Positions 1 to 9,728 of a stretch of DNA of 64,000 bases are shown in pieces. The translations under genes and the position numbers were made by a program. Source of the stretch: Amyelois transitella (Eukaryota; Arthropoda; Insecta; Lepidoptera; Pyralidae); assembly GCF_032362555.1 (NCBI RefSeq), contig NC_083536.1, positions 9,114,001 through 9,178,000 on the forward strand, in the 5' to 3' direction. The stretch's first letter is position 1; every line of letters begins with the position of its first letter. The notes beneath the pieces are model-generated. The model was not told the origin of the DNA. It made no database searches and saw only the letters and a program-made list of their open reading frames with translations.

Positions 1-185
1 GGATAAAGATTAATATTATTAGGTTTAAACAACTCTTAACAAATAATGCATTAATTTCGACCAAATTTGATAATCATAAAAACGGTTCTAGTGAGTTAAT
101 CTTAAAAGATAGACATATATTGTGGAGGACATTTTTTAGATAATTTCAAGATGAATAATTCTTTCATACATATATTTTTGGTATC
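1..185. other. Unassigned AT-rich flank
   Basis: AT-rich sequence with no open frame of note and no repeat I recognise. It may be the outer flank or lost 3' end of the Helitron relic that follows. Confidence 0.4.
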
Positions 186-593
186 TTGAACCGTTTTCGC
201 AGCGCACGTAACGGAAGCCCTCAAGGATGAATAATTTGCCTGTTTTTTTTTTCACATTTTCATTTATTTCTTCTCTCCTAGTAGTTGCAGCGTGATGTTA
301 TATAGCCTAAAGCCTACCTCGATAAATGGTCTATTCAGCACAAAAATATTTTTTTAATTTGAAAAAGTTGTTCTTGAGATAAGCACGTTCAAATAAACAA
401 ACAAACTCTTCAAGTTTATAATATTAGTATAGATTTAGCAAACGAAGCGAAGCTAGCTATTTAAACGAAACAACCAATGAAATGAACGAACAAATTTATT
501 AAATAGTAAACAAAACCAAATGAGATAGTTAACTTGCGCGAGCGGAATCAATGAAACCTCTTATGAGCTGGTGAGAAAATATTCATAACATAC

Positions 594-676
594 ATATTAT
601 CACGTCTATATCCATTGCGGGTTAGACAGAGCCAACAGTCTTTAAAAGACTGATAGGCCACGTTCAGCTATTCATA
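594..676 (-). mobile_element. SINE fragment (RTE-tailed family)
   Basis: Carries the same core as the complete SINE at 35746-35924: cacgtctatatcc, then gacagagccaacagtct, a short hairpin around the AGTCTTT/AAAAGACT arms, and ggccacgttcagctatt. It is truncated on the 5' side of the SINE and diverged. Orientation is minus, because the cata-rich tail lies at its left. Confidence 0.65.
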
Positions 677-984
677 ACGCGATTTAAAATACACGCAGGC
701 GCCATCTAGTGATTATGTTCAAAAGTTTTAAAACAGTATTTCTTTGCTTTTTAATTATTTTTTTTACTTTTACTTTTTACTAATCACTAATATAAATCCA
801 AAATTTTATGGCGCATACTTCAAAAACGACGAAGTTTCATACAAACTTGCAACCCCTATTTCACCATTGGGAAAGAATTTTTAAAATTCCTTTCTTAGCA
901 GACGTCTCCAAGTCATAATCTACCATCCTGCCATCTTGTATCTCCATTGATTGTAAATTCACTCCGCGCATTTAGCGCCATCTA

Positions 985-1180
985 TGAAAGACTGCACAGG
1001 TTTTTCGCTAATTCCACGGGAACGATTGTTGTTTTCATAATGAAAGGTACCCTATGTCCTCCTCCATACTATGAACTATACTTATATATGCGAAATTTCA
1101 AGAAGATTGGTTGTGTAGATATCGCGTGAAAAGAAAACAAACAAACAAACTTACTTTCGCATTTTTAATATTAGTTAGGA
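985..1180 (-). mobile_element. Helitron 5'-end fragment
   Basis: The minus strand starts A|TCCTAACTAATATTAAAAA at 1180 and runs into a GCGAAAG... block with a tgtttgtttgttt run and a 'cacgcgatatctac' phrase, typical of the 5' third of lepidopteran Helitrons. The 3' hairpin/CTAG end is not recognisable here. Confidence 0.5.
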
Positions 1181-1428
1181 TAAAATGCTATTTTTTAAAT
1201 CATTTTTTTAATAATCAAAATAAATATAATAATTAATTATTTATAGCTTTTAATATCGATTGAAAAATGACGAAGTTCCAAACAAACTTGCACCCCCTAT
1301 TTCATCCCCTTGGGATAGAATTTCAGGATAAAAAGTAGCCTATATTCTAATCCAGGTTACTAACTATATCTGTGTCGAATTTCGTTCAGATCCGTTCGAT
1401 AGATTTTGCGTGATGCGCGTACAAACAT

Positions 1429-1436
1429 ACAGACAG

Positions 1437-1475
<39 letters not shown>
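1429..1475. repeat. (ACAG)n microsatellite
   Basis: Roughly eleven ACAG/ACGG units inside the Helitron relic. The equivalent position in the 58806-59318 copy has only about four TGTC units, so the expansion is specific to this copy. Confidence 0.85.
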
Positions 1476-1477
<2 letters not shown>

Positions 1478-1784
1478 AATTCTAAAAAAAATTGATTTGG
1501 CTTCTATTGACCCTAAAAAGACCCCTTATATTTTTTTTTCTTAAATATCTTTAATGTACAGACACAGTTCAGTTACAGTTTTATTATATGTATGGATGGA
1601 TAAGTAATAATAATATAATGCGATTGCTAATTACAAGACTTCACAAGTAGAATTGCAACCATGGAAAGATTTACACAAAAACTGCGTCATGACGTATGTA
1701 CATAGATAATTGTATAAATGAACATATAGTAAAAGAACAGATAAAAGCAATATACTTATTAAATATCATTAAAAAAGAATCCAC

Positions 1785-2510
1785 TCAGTAAACAACTAAC
1801 TGTTTTTTACTACTGTGGAATAGGTCGAGCCGATGGGAGTATTTATTGAAGTGCTTAGCAGCACGTACAGAGAAGGAGTTCTGTCTATATTTAGTCCTAC
1901 TAAATGGAACGCGAAGTAGCGGTCGTTGTCTATAATGAAATAAATCAGTTCTAAGTTGTATTTTGGAGAGGAGCTCCGGGCAGTCCACTGAGCCTTTGGC
2001 TATTCCAATCAAGAAACCGACATCATTGATTACACGTCTGATTTCAAGTGGAAGGAAGTGATAACGTCTACATCTTTGTTCATAACCGTGTGAACTAGTT
2101 CGGGCCTTGTAGTCCAAGTATCTCAAAAATTTCTTTTGGATACCCTCAATGCGATCTTTATATGCGTTATATTGAGGGTTCCACACCTGCGAGGCATATT
2201 CGAGGTGACTTCGGACAAAAGAACAATATAGCACTTTAATACATTTAATATCATGAAAGTCTGAACAGACTCTTATAATAAATCCAAGTGCTTAAGATGC
2301 TTTAGACACTATGTAATCCACGTGTTCGTCAAACAGTAATTTGCTATCGAATTTTACACCTAAGTCGGTAATAGCATTGACTTTTGTAATTTTAGTATTA
2401 TTTAATATATAACCAATATCTAAAATTGTTCACTTCCTAGTGAATGAGATATAAAAACATTTTGATATGTTAAGGTCCAATTTATTTTCTTTACAAAAAA
2501 TCTTTACAAA
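1785..2510 (-). pseudogene. LINE reverse-transcriptase C-terminal relic
   Basis: A 149-codon open frame at 1785-2234 contains YCSFVRSHLEYASQVWNP and RIEGIQKKFLRYL, the post-RT 'thumb/connection' segment of Jockey- and CR1-type LINE polymerases. Upstream the same reading continues for about 270 nt (DLGVKFDSKLLFDEHVDYIV) through an in-frame TAA near 2294. The FADD-containing RT core and everything 5' of it are missing. A dead 5'-truncated copy; the clade cannot be set from this segment. Confidence 0.7.
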
Positions 2511-2696
2511 TTATGATTGGATGAAACTGGTTGTGTAAAGTGGAAAACATTTAATACAAATTCAATGAACAAAGTGTATATGCAGTGACGGTGAGGAAGA
2601 TGAAAGATAAATCATCACTGAAATCATCAAGTGACGCATAAACTTGCAGTGAACGTTTAGTATAACATTGAAACTTTCGTCACTTTTAATTAACCG
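2511..2696. other. Unassigned spacer
   Basis: Non-coding AT-rich sequence between the LINE relic and the tRNA-like stretch. Nothing recognised. Confidence 0.4.
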
Positions 2697-2757
2697 CAGT
2701 TGGCTGTGCGGAGAGGTGCACGGCTGAGACGTGCGTAATTGATCACCGGTTCAAATC
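2697..2757 (+). other. tRNA-like Pol III A/B-box relic
   Basis: tggctgtgcgg resembles a Pol III A box with one mismatch, and ggttcaaatcc, 40-odd nt later, is a good B box. The T-stem pairs poorly and no acceptor stem is evident, so this is not a functional tRNA. It could be the head of a tRNA-derived SINE or part of the 5' UTR of the LINE that starts just downstream. Confidence 0.35.
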
Positions 2758-2876
2758 CAGCTCGAGTCTCTTAAAATAAAATAATAAAGGAAAAAATAAA
2801 TTATTTTTTCCTTTCTTATTTTATTTTTATCTCATTCACGACTTACTCTGTTCGTTTTCAAGTTTTGTTACTCAAA

Positions 2877-3777
2877 ATGGAGATCAATAATAATTGTGCC
2901 GGCTGCCTAAAACCGATTGAAAAGGGCCAATTCTTAATATGCTGTTCTTGTAAGAAGAAATCGGAGCAGCGTTTCTATAATACTCTGACACACGAGCACA
3001 GAGCATCCTGGAAATGTCCATTGTGCATATGCAAGCTGCCCAGGTCGGATAACACTAATACACCCGTTCGAGGTTCGGAAAATGGTGTGACGCAGCGTCG
3101 CGGGGCAGCGGTAGACAGTCCTCGGGAGCGGCCGGCGATGCTGCCTATATCATCTGACCTCAACAACACAGCTCTTAATGATACACTGGACATCGCAGAT
3201 ACCCAGATGTTGTTCCTCGAGCTTCGTCAATTTCGGGAGGAGTACAGGGAGGATAGGAGTATTGATAGGGCTCATATGTGGACGCTAGCGGAGTCTCTGG
3301 ACAGGATTACGATGAGACTTGATGAGAGTGATAAGAAAGTTGAACAACTACAAGTGCGTGTACCTTTGTCGACGTGTTACGTGTGGGTTCTCCCGCAGTG
3401 ACTCTGGACGTCGCTGCGACAACTTCGCCGCCACGCCCCAGACCGATTGTCGTATGGCTAGCACGTCGAGAACTCCGAGATCAGTTGCTGAAGGCAGCAC
3501 GTGTTCGCCGTGGCGCCACTACCGAAGGGACGGGCCTTTCTTCCCCCCGCGCAGATTTTACGTCAATGAGCGCCTGACTAAATTAAACAGGCAATTATTT
3601 CGACGAGCGCGTGAGTTGGCGACTTTGCATAAATGGCGTTACGTCTGGATTCGAGATGCCGAATCTACGTACGGCAGTATCAATCACCGGATGTGCCGCG
3701 GCATCGTCTGCGCAATGAACAGGATATCATGCGGGTTTTTGGGCTGGAAACAATTCGCGCTACTGAAAGCACATAAA
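2877..3777 (+). pseudogene. LINE G ORF1: PHD finger + FP-like domain
   Basis: ATG at 2877. Residues 5-55 hold a C4HC3-like finger starting CAGCLKPIEKGQ, with CCSCKKK and CPLCICK. Predicted coiled coil follows (REEYREDRS ... ITMRLDESDKKVEQLQ). The frame breaks near 3390; the next frame holds FYVNERLTKLNRQLFRRARE...KWRYVW, which resembles the C-terminal domain of the baculovirus FP protein and of many insect LINE ORF1s. A second one-base shift near 3655 leads to GRIYVRQYQSPDVP and a stop near 3777. ORF1 proteins of this type bind the element RNA. Two frameshifts make it a pseudogene. Confidence 0.7.
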
Positions 3778-4385
3778 CGGGGCTTCGACTACTTCCTTGC
3801 CTCAATTTATCTGTCTTGTTCGTTTAACTTTCCCCATTATTGCTGGATGTTTGTGTTATATTTTATTTATATTGTTTTTGACATACTTCCAGTTGCTGGT
3901 TTGGTTGTGCTTAACACTTACCGGAGTATGGCGTTCTCGTTCACTCATCCATCTTTATGTACTATGAAGGAATTGTTTTCCATGTTAACAATCACTGCTT
4001 TTAGTGAGGACTTTTTCTTTGAATATGCCTTGTTATTAACATTTAATTGCTGCTGCTCTTTTATATCAATTTCTTCACGATTTTGTCAGTGCTTCGTCCA
4101 GAATGATAATGTCATCCTACATCTATTTGTCTTCATATTGTTGTTTTTCTGGATAGTCACTCTGTGTTTTGCAGTAATACAAAAATGTGGAACAACATAC
4201 ACGACACGACAACTTACCATTATGTACTCTTGTTCTTTACATAATACAATATAATTTCACACATTCGCACAACAATTGTCTTATCATATATATTTTAAAT
4301 TTCTACTATTGGAAGTCAATTCTCATTCCCTGCTTCACTACTGTCTTCCTCCTTTGCACCTTTAATCTTATTTGTCGTCACAGTA

Positions 4386-5520
4386 ATGACACACAAAACT
4401 AGATATTTTGGTCTTAGACTTTTTAATGCTGGTTCTTTGAATACTAAACAAGATGACTTCCTAATGGCTATGGCCCGTTATCAGGCTGAAATAGTTGCAA
4501 TTAATGAAACTTGGTTGCCTTCGGGACATGAAGAGCGGGCGTCTGCTCCACCTGGTTACCGGTTTCTCACCTCTCTGCGTCCTAATCACTTGTGTGGCGG
4601 TCGTGGTGGTAGGGTTGGTTTCTACGTGAAGCGTGGACTACGTGTCCGCGTCGTCAAGCATCCTGAGGCAGACATAGAACAGATGTGGTTGTCCACGCGA
4701 GTAAATGGGTATTCAATCGCAGTCGGCACTGCATATAGATCTCAGCGGGTGAAGGTCGACATGTTTATTGATGCTCTGACTGAGTCGACTGTATTTTTCT
4801 CTGATCACGATTTTGTTGTATTCCTTGGTGACGTTAACATTGACATGTTAAATCCGGCAGAGGATAAAACATTGAAATTCCTAAATTATTTGGATTGTAT
4901 GGACCTTAACCAAGTAGTCACTGAACCTACTCACTTCACTTCGCACTCTGCAAAACTTATTGATGTGGTCTGCACAAATGCCCCTACTCGTAAAGTTTCA
5001 GTTACTAATATAACTAGTTGTGTGGGTGGTCATCGAGTGATCAACGTCGAGGTGCTTTTGAAAAAGGCTAAAGTACCCTCAAAATATATTTATTATCGGC
5101 CCTTGAAAAAAAATCGATATGAATGAATTTAATGGTGACTTGGCTTTAATAGATTGGACATCTCTATCTGATATAGCTGATATCGAGGCTTTGGTCGACA
5201 AATTCAGTAGAATTGTGCTTGAGATCTTTGATAAACATGCTCCAGTAAAGAAAACAAAAATTGTTCATGGTCACTCTCTCCCTTGGGTAATGGATACCTG
5301 TAGGCTTATGATAGATCTACGTGATGAGGCCCTCAAAAATTTAGGAAATCCAAATCTGACGCTGATAGAAAACAATATATTGAATTTAAAAAACTGCAGG
5401 CTTACTCTCGACTCACAATGCCAACATACAATGCCAATTTCAATGCAAGAAACGTCATTTGGCACTCTTGAATTCCACACTAGCGCCACATTGGGGCGAA
5501 ATCGGGCGGATATTGAGTGA
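4386..5520 (+). pseudogene. LINE G ORF2: APE endonuclease, truncated
   Basis: The frame at 4386-5126 is an apurinic-like endonuclease: LFNAGSLNTK, AINETW (catalytic E), GGRVGFYVKRG, GTAYRS, LGDVNIDML and LIDVVCTNAP. The final motif reads GGHRVI where the family has SDH, so the catalytic Asp is lost. The frame shifts near 5115 and continues as the EN-RT linker (FNGDLALIDWTSL, DKHAPVKKTKI) to about 5520, with further slippage. No RT follows. It would have nicked target DNA for target-primed reverse transcription. Confidence 0.75.
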
Positions 5521-5665
5521 ACTAATTAATATTGAGATTGTGTTCTGGAACTTCGAATTCGTTACTCTTGAAGCCATTTTGACAGCTCGACATTGCGTTG
5601 AACTTGTGATAGTCTTGGATATTTATTGTGATAATCACAATAAGGAAATAGTAACTTTGTGAAAA

Positions 5666-6457
5666 TTGCGTATACATTTTACTTGTAAAAAAGTGCATAC
5701 AATAGCTCGTTTGGTATTGCAAAGTGTAATTTTCAGTGATGCCTGTAGAAAGGATTTGCGAGGAACGCGTAATTTGCGTAGGATTGCTCGGTACGCCAAT
5801 AAAACACTTGCTATGAGTGATGACGAATTTAAGCAAAATTATCGTGTCACCAAGGCATTGTTCCATTATTAATATCAAGAGCTAAAACCCTTGATGCAAG
5901 CGCCTAAAAGAAGAAGTGATATCAGTACAAAATACAAGGTAATTTTGTTTTAAATTATGTGAGTACTAACTAACACAAGTTTGTGATACAAACAAGTTTG
6001 CAAAAGTACCTAATTGCTTAATTAATTGGTTTTGGTCTACAGATACTAGTAGCACTTTCATTCTTTGCAACTGGCAGCTGCCAACGCCTAGCAAGATGTT
6101 CACTAGGTACTCCCATGTTGCAGCAATCAGTATCTCGATTGAGGGATGTGACAGCAGCATTGAATCACCCGACAATCCTGCATAAATACATAAAATTTCC
6201 TCAAACCGTTCCAGAACGCAATGATATTAAAAGAAGGTATGTAAATTGTGTTTAAGACATGACAATTTATTTTATTTGGTAGATAAATGTGTGTTAATAT
6301 GTGTGTTTGTTGTAGGTTTTATGAAAAAAATTTTAATTCTGGAGTAGTAGGATGCATAGATGGCAACCCATGTGGCAATAGTACATCCTGCTGAAAATGA
6401 AGAAAGATATTTTAACAGAAAACATTTCCATTCAAGAAATGTATTAATAGTATGTAT
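5666..6457 (+). pseudogene. PIF/Harbinger transposase N-terminal half
   Basis: Three exon-like pieces. Piece 1 (about 5666-5938) has RRIARYANKTLAMSDDEF, then YRVTKALFHY, a TAA, and QELKPLMQAPKRRSDIS. A GT...AG intron (5939-6042) joins it to VALSFFATGSCQRLARCS, typical of Harbinger. A second intron (about 6237-6315) precedes FYEKNFNSGVVGCIDG, which holds the first catalytic Asp; a frameshift follows. The copy ends at 6457, at the LTR of element A. The remaining two catalytic residues are missing and do not resume on the far side of A. Confidence 0.75.
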
Positions 6458-6722
6458 TATAGCGCTGGCGAGATTGAGAAGTAAAAGCCAACTACGGGAT
6501 AACAACTTTACTTCGGTAACTTATAAAAAGAAATAACAAAACTCGCTCGCTAATAAGAGGTGCACACCGCACCGGTCCGCGCGTTGTTTAAAGACTGACT
6601 TGTTCAATGAGGCGCACGGGCGGTCCTCGACGCGGGCGCTGGGAACGGCGTGGTATGGACGAGGGGGGCGCAGGGTGACGCGATGTCTCCCCGGAAGGGC
6701 CTACAATGTTGCCCGCTATATC
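6458..6722 (-). repeat. 3' LTR of element A
   Basis: 265 bp, identical by eye to 13382-13646. The pol frame at 6588-7181 reads into it. The purine tract next to it (minus strand cttggaggggga, 6723-6735) is the plus-strand primer. No TG...CA ends; the termini look like AGCG...CGCT or TATAGCG...CTATATC. Confidence 0.85.
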
Positions 6723-7348
6723 CTCCCCCTCCAAGTTACATGGTCGACCCGACTGTGACTTGGCTAGTCTACCGCGATGGCGCTGATGCGCAATAACAGG
6801 AGATTTACCCACGTAACGCGTTAAGGCGCTGGCATCTCCGGTATCAATGTGGTGAACAGCAAACTGAGTGGGTCCTCCCCCTGGAGTGAAAATGTCCTCA
6901 TTGACATTCAGAAGGTTGGACAGCTGCTGTCGTTCGTCCTTACCTAAGTGGAATCCTTCATCCTCGTGAAGACCCACAGACGAGCAATGCAAAGGTTCGT
7001 ATGACCTTACACCATTAGGTTCAAAGACGATGGGCTGAGAGACCCTATCGTGGTTCATAAACCATATACCGCGAGAAAAATCTAATACCATGCCAGCGTC
7101 CTGAATAAAATTCATTCCCAACAAACTTTCAGTAGCATTGGGCAACATTATAAACATAACATCTAAAGAGACATCGCGCACCCTAACCCTAACTTGCGTA
7201 CGTTCAACAATTTGCGCAACTGCCCGCCCGTCCGCGTATTTAAGCTCAGTAAATACATTTTCAAACTTATGGCTATACTTAACTAAATGAGCTCTAAGAC
7301 TAACACTGCCTATACAATGTTTAGCACCTGTGTCTATTGTAGTATAGG
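6588..7348 (-). pseudogene. Element A pol remnant (protease to pol tail)
   Basis: On the minus strand from 7348: an aspartic protease with YTTIDTGAKHCIGS (DTGA active site) and SLLGMNFIQDAGMVLDF, then FAVHHIDTGDA, the usual lead-in to the RT domain. The frame then jumps directly to a Pro/Arg-rich tail (SIPRRSQRPRRGPPVR) and stops inside the LTR at 6588. About 2-3 kb of RT, RNase H and integrase coding sequence must be deleted. The protease has lost its upstream part to the insertion of B. Confidence 0.75.
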
Positions 7349-7354
7349 TATCAC

Positions 7355-7676
7355 TTAAGATATAATAAATTAAATATTAAAGACATTGGTTATATTATGA
7401 TGTCATAGTTTGGAATGCATGCAAGTCCTTATAAGGCATAGTTGATAAAACATTATTGTTTATATTTAAGATCCGTACATCGGAATGTTAGGTACTCTTT
7501 TGAGGCACCGCTATTTGAATTAATATTTTATTTTATTATTAAATGTAAACATCCAACCACCCACTTAGGAGGGTGACGTGTATTACTAGTATATAAGTTC
7601 CCTTATAATCAAATAAAAGTTAGTTACAACACAGCTCGTACTTGTTTTACTTGTGTCCCGATCACCCATCAACACA
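7355..7676 (+). repeat. 5' LTR of element B (no partner in window)
   Basis: Inferred from the TSD at its left and the primer site at its right; no second copy exists to prove the limits. It contains a TATA-like tagtatataag near 7586 and a poly(A) signal aataaaag near 7613, followed by cccgatcacccatcaacaca. Confidence 0.6.
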
Positions 7677-7694
7677 TGGCGACCCTGCCAGTGC
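7677..7694 (+). promoter_or_regulatory. Primer-binding site of B
   Basis: tggcgaccctgccagtgc directly after the LTR. It resembles the tRNA-Arg-like site of element C (tggcgaccgtgacag), with three differences in 15 nt, so tRNA-Arg priming is likely but not exact. Confidence 0.55.
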
Positions 7695-7785
7695 GCGCGC
7701 GTCCAGTTACTTAGCTCGAATCTGAGAGGACCTTCCAAATATAGTATACGACTAAATTCCAATCTATCTCGATATGTAAATTACG

Positions 7786-8049
7786 ATGGGGAATCATCAA
7801 ACTGCTCCAGTCCCGCCTGCCTCTAGCACACCTCCCGAGATTTATACTCAATTGGGAAAAAACAATTTAATTGAGCAACATTATTTAAGCCAAGGACTTA
7901 ATAATATAAATTTATACCTCTGTATTGTGGTAGTTGCTGGATTTCTAATTATCATTTTTGTATTGATTCGTTATATCAATACCTGTTTAAACAAAAGAAT
8001 TGAGAAACGTGCACAGGGAGAAATATTTAAACAACAAGTAAGAAACTAA
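7786..8049 (+). CDS. Pre-gag small membrane protein of element B
   Basis: 87 residues from ATG 7786. The N-terminus MGNHQT fits the N-myristoylation pattern MGxxxS/T. A Pro-rich stretch follows, then one strongly hydrophobic span at about residues 44-62 (LYLCIVVVAGFLIIIFVLI), then a basic tail (KRIEKRAQ). It lies between primer site and gag, one base before the next ORF. Element C has an ORF of the same size, position and plan (MGSTNT, one membrane span, Arg-rich tail) with little residue identity. I know no named family. It is inferred to be a membrane-anchored element protein; the role is unknown. It is not an Env: too short, with no cleavage site or ectodomain. Confidence 0.7.
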   Translation: MGNHQTAPVPPASSTPPEIYTQLGKNNLIEQHYLSQGLNNINLYLCIVVVAGFLIIIFVLIRYINTCLNKRIEKRAQGEIFKQQVRN

Positions 8050-8050
8050 A

Positions 8051-8371
8051 ATGGAAAGATACATTAAGGCCGTAGAAGAAGAAATAAAGATATTGTGTGA
8101 GTCGTATAATCTCTTTTGTCAAGGCACAAACGTTACCAAGGAAGAAGGGCGCACAGCGATAGTAACATATGTGGAAGGACAAAAAGGTCACTATCGGTGG
8201 AGTCCCGAGAATATGACAGCAAAAATATTTGCGGATATTTCTAGACTATTGGACGTAGAGTTTGAAGATGGGACTAAAGGTATAGCCCAGATGTCCGTAA
8301 TCTACGAGGGAAAGTTATTATTTATATGGAAAATCGTGTGGGAAAGAGACAGCACATATGCTGAGTGGTGA
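8051..8371 (+). CDS. Second pre-gag ORF of element B, unknown function
   Basis: 106 residues, ATG one base after the stop of the membrane-protein ORF, which suggests reinitiation or coupled translation. Charged and soluble: an N-terminal acidic helix (MERYIKAVEEEIKILCESYN), then DGTKGIAQMSVIYEGKLLFI near the C-terminus with alternating hydrophobics suggestive of beta strands. No signal peptide, no membrane span, no motif I recognise. Element C has no space for an equivalent (146 nt between its pre-gag ORF and gag). Codon usage is as AT-rich as that of its neighbours. Confidence 0.6.
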   Translation: MERYIKAVEEEIKILCESYNLFCQGTNVTKEEGRTAIVTYVEGQKGHYRWSPENMTAKIFADISRLLDVEFEDGTKGIAQMSVIYEGKLLFIWKIVWERDSTYAEW

Positions 8372-8513
8372 AAAGTGTTAAAGTGCGTGTGAAAAGTGCA
8401 CCTATGGACTCTAGGTGATATAAATTGTAAGTATATTAACTAGCCTTTATATTCATTAATTATGTTCTTATATTATGTATCATCAATTTACTTTATAAAA
8501 GTGAGTAAGATCT

Positions 8514-9728
8514 ATGGCAGATATAGAACAGTTAATTGAAGGGTTAAAAGATATTAGAACGTATTTAATTAAATTGGGACCAGCACGACGTAAAACTCAG
8601 AATTTAGAGATAAAAATTAAAGACGTGGAACAAAATTATTTAAAATTTAATGAATTAATTAAAAATTATAGTGATCTTATAAAATCTGGTACTATTGACG
8701 AAAAAGTAGTAAAAAACATTAATAAAGTAAGTGCAATATACATAGATTTATATGATAACATTAAAAATTTATTTACTGAAAAGAATCAAGAAGACATGGA
8801 AACTTTTAATATTAAAACAGCTTTAGGATTAATACCTGTAATGACAGAGGATGAAAAAGCTATTCAACAATTAATTGATAATATTGAGTACTATAGCTCA
8901 ATGTTAACTAAACCGGAGTGTATATCAAAATTGATACAATTTATTTTAAAAAGCAGGTTAACACAATCCGCGAAACTAAAACTAAATAATGACTATCCTA
9001 CTATTGTCGCATTGTTGAATGATATGAAGAGTAATTTACTTGCAAAAAAAAGTGCTAACGCAGTACAAACAAAATTACATAACGCAAGACAAAATAGTGT
9101 ATCTATTTCCGAATTTGGACAAGAATTATCAGAACTTTTCGTTAAATTAACAATTGCACAAGCCAATGGTAATTCCGATGACTATAAAACATTAAGAGCA
9201 ATTAATGAGAAAATGGCAATTAAAAAATTTGCTGATGGGTTGCGAAATCGTAGGATTAGCACCATAATCGCAGCTAGAAATTTTGACTCCCTTAAAGATG
9301 CCATTCAGGCAGCAGTAGATGAAGAAACAACTGCACCAGGAGCACCTGAAGGTGTAAGTTTATTCTATCGTAATAACACACATAGAGGAACCTATCGTCA
9401 TGCAGTAGGCAATAATCAACAGAGAGGTAATTTCAGGGGAAATTATTATAAGACATTCAATACTACTACAAATCGAAATAACAGTAATAATATGCGCTAT
9501 AACCAGAAATTTCAACGAGGTTATAACGCATCAAAAAGTTTCCGGGGAAGAAATACTTCAAGTGGATACAATAGAGGTATTAATAGAGGTATCAATAGAT
9601 ATCAAAACAATAGGAGCAATCATCAAAATACATATAAAAATACGGGAAATATTAACATGCTTAGTAGTACATCAGGTAATATAAATAGTGAAGAGAATTT
9701 ACAACTTGATGAGTTTTTTCGTGAATAA
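8514..9728 (+). CDS. Gag of element B
   Basis: 404 residues. Residues 1-110 look helical (IRTYLIKLGPARRKTQNLEI). The capsid-like core includes FNIKTALGLIPVMTEDEKAI and KKFADGLRNRRISTIIAARN. The C-terminal 120 residues are Arg/Gly/Asn-rich (RGNFRGNYYK, RGINRGINRYQNN) in place of zinc knuckles, probably for RNA binding. Clearly homologous to the Gag of element C. The end of the ORF overlaps pol by 41 nt and carries the putative shift site. Confidence 0.85.
   Translation: MADIEQLIEGLKDIRTYLIKLGPARRKTQNLEIKIKDVEQNYLKFNELIKNYSDLIKSGTIDEKVVKNINKVSAIYIDLYDNIKNLFTEKNQEDMETFNIKTALGLIPVMTEDEKAIQQLIDNIEYYSSMLTKPECISKLIQFILKSRLTQSAKLKLNNDYPTIVALLNDMKSNLLAKKSANAVQTKLHNARQNSVSISEFGQELSELFVKLTIAQANGNSDDYKTLRAINEKMAIKKFADGLRNRRISTIIAARNFDSLKDAIQAAVDEETTAPGAPEGVSLFYRNNTHRGTYRHAVGNNQQRGNFRGNYYKTFNTTTNRNNSNNMRYNQKFQRGYNASKSFRGRNTSSGYNRGINRGINRYQNNRSNHQNTYKNTGNINMLSSTSGNINSEENLQLDEFFRE

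Larger units (their letters stand above)
186..1600 (-). mobile_element. Non-autonomous Helitron-like relic, interrupted
   Basis: Its two ends match, in inverted orientation, the compact copy at 58806-59318. The 5' end lies at 1600, where the minus strand begins tccatccatacatataat, and the tail reaches about 186-360. A block near 1262-1560 shares the phrase about 'gggatagaatttcaggat' with the other copy. The middle (about 360-1260) is extra sequence containing a SINE fragment and part of another Helitron. The 3' CTAG end is not preserved. No coding capacity. Helitron assignment rests on the TC start and on the CTAG end of the other copy. Confidence 0.55.
2790..5530 (+). mobile_element. LINE G, Jockey/CR1-type, RT lost
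   Basis: A two-ORF non-LTR retrotransposon: ORF1 with PHD-type finger and FP-like domain (2877-3777), a 600-bp spacer (3778-4385) without a credible gene, then ORF2 with an APE endonuclease and the EN-RT linker. The reverse transcriptase is absent because the copy stops near 5530, where a Harbinger relic begins. The 5' border is uncertain. Frameshifts in both ORFs mark it as dead. Confidence 0.7.

Noticed and set aside
2697-2757. Functional tRNA gene
   Set aside because: A and B boxes are present but no acceptor stem and a weak T-stem.
3778-4385. Hydrophobic C-terminal part of the 311-codon frame and the 71-codon ORF in LINE G
   Set aside because: Lies in the ORF1-ORF2 spacer; the true ORF1 reading leaves this frame near 3655 and ends at 3777. 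Hydrophobicity reflects T-rich sequence.
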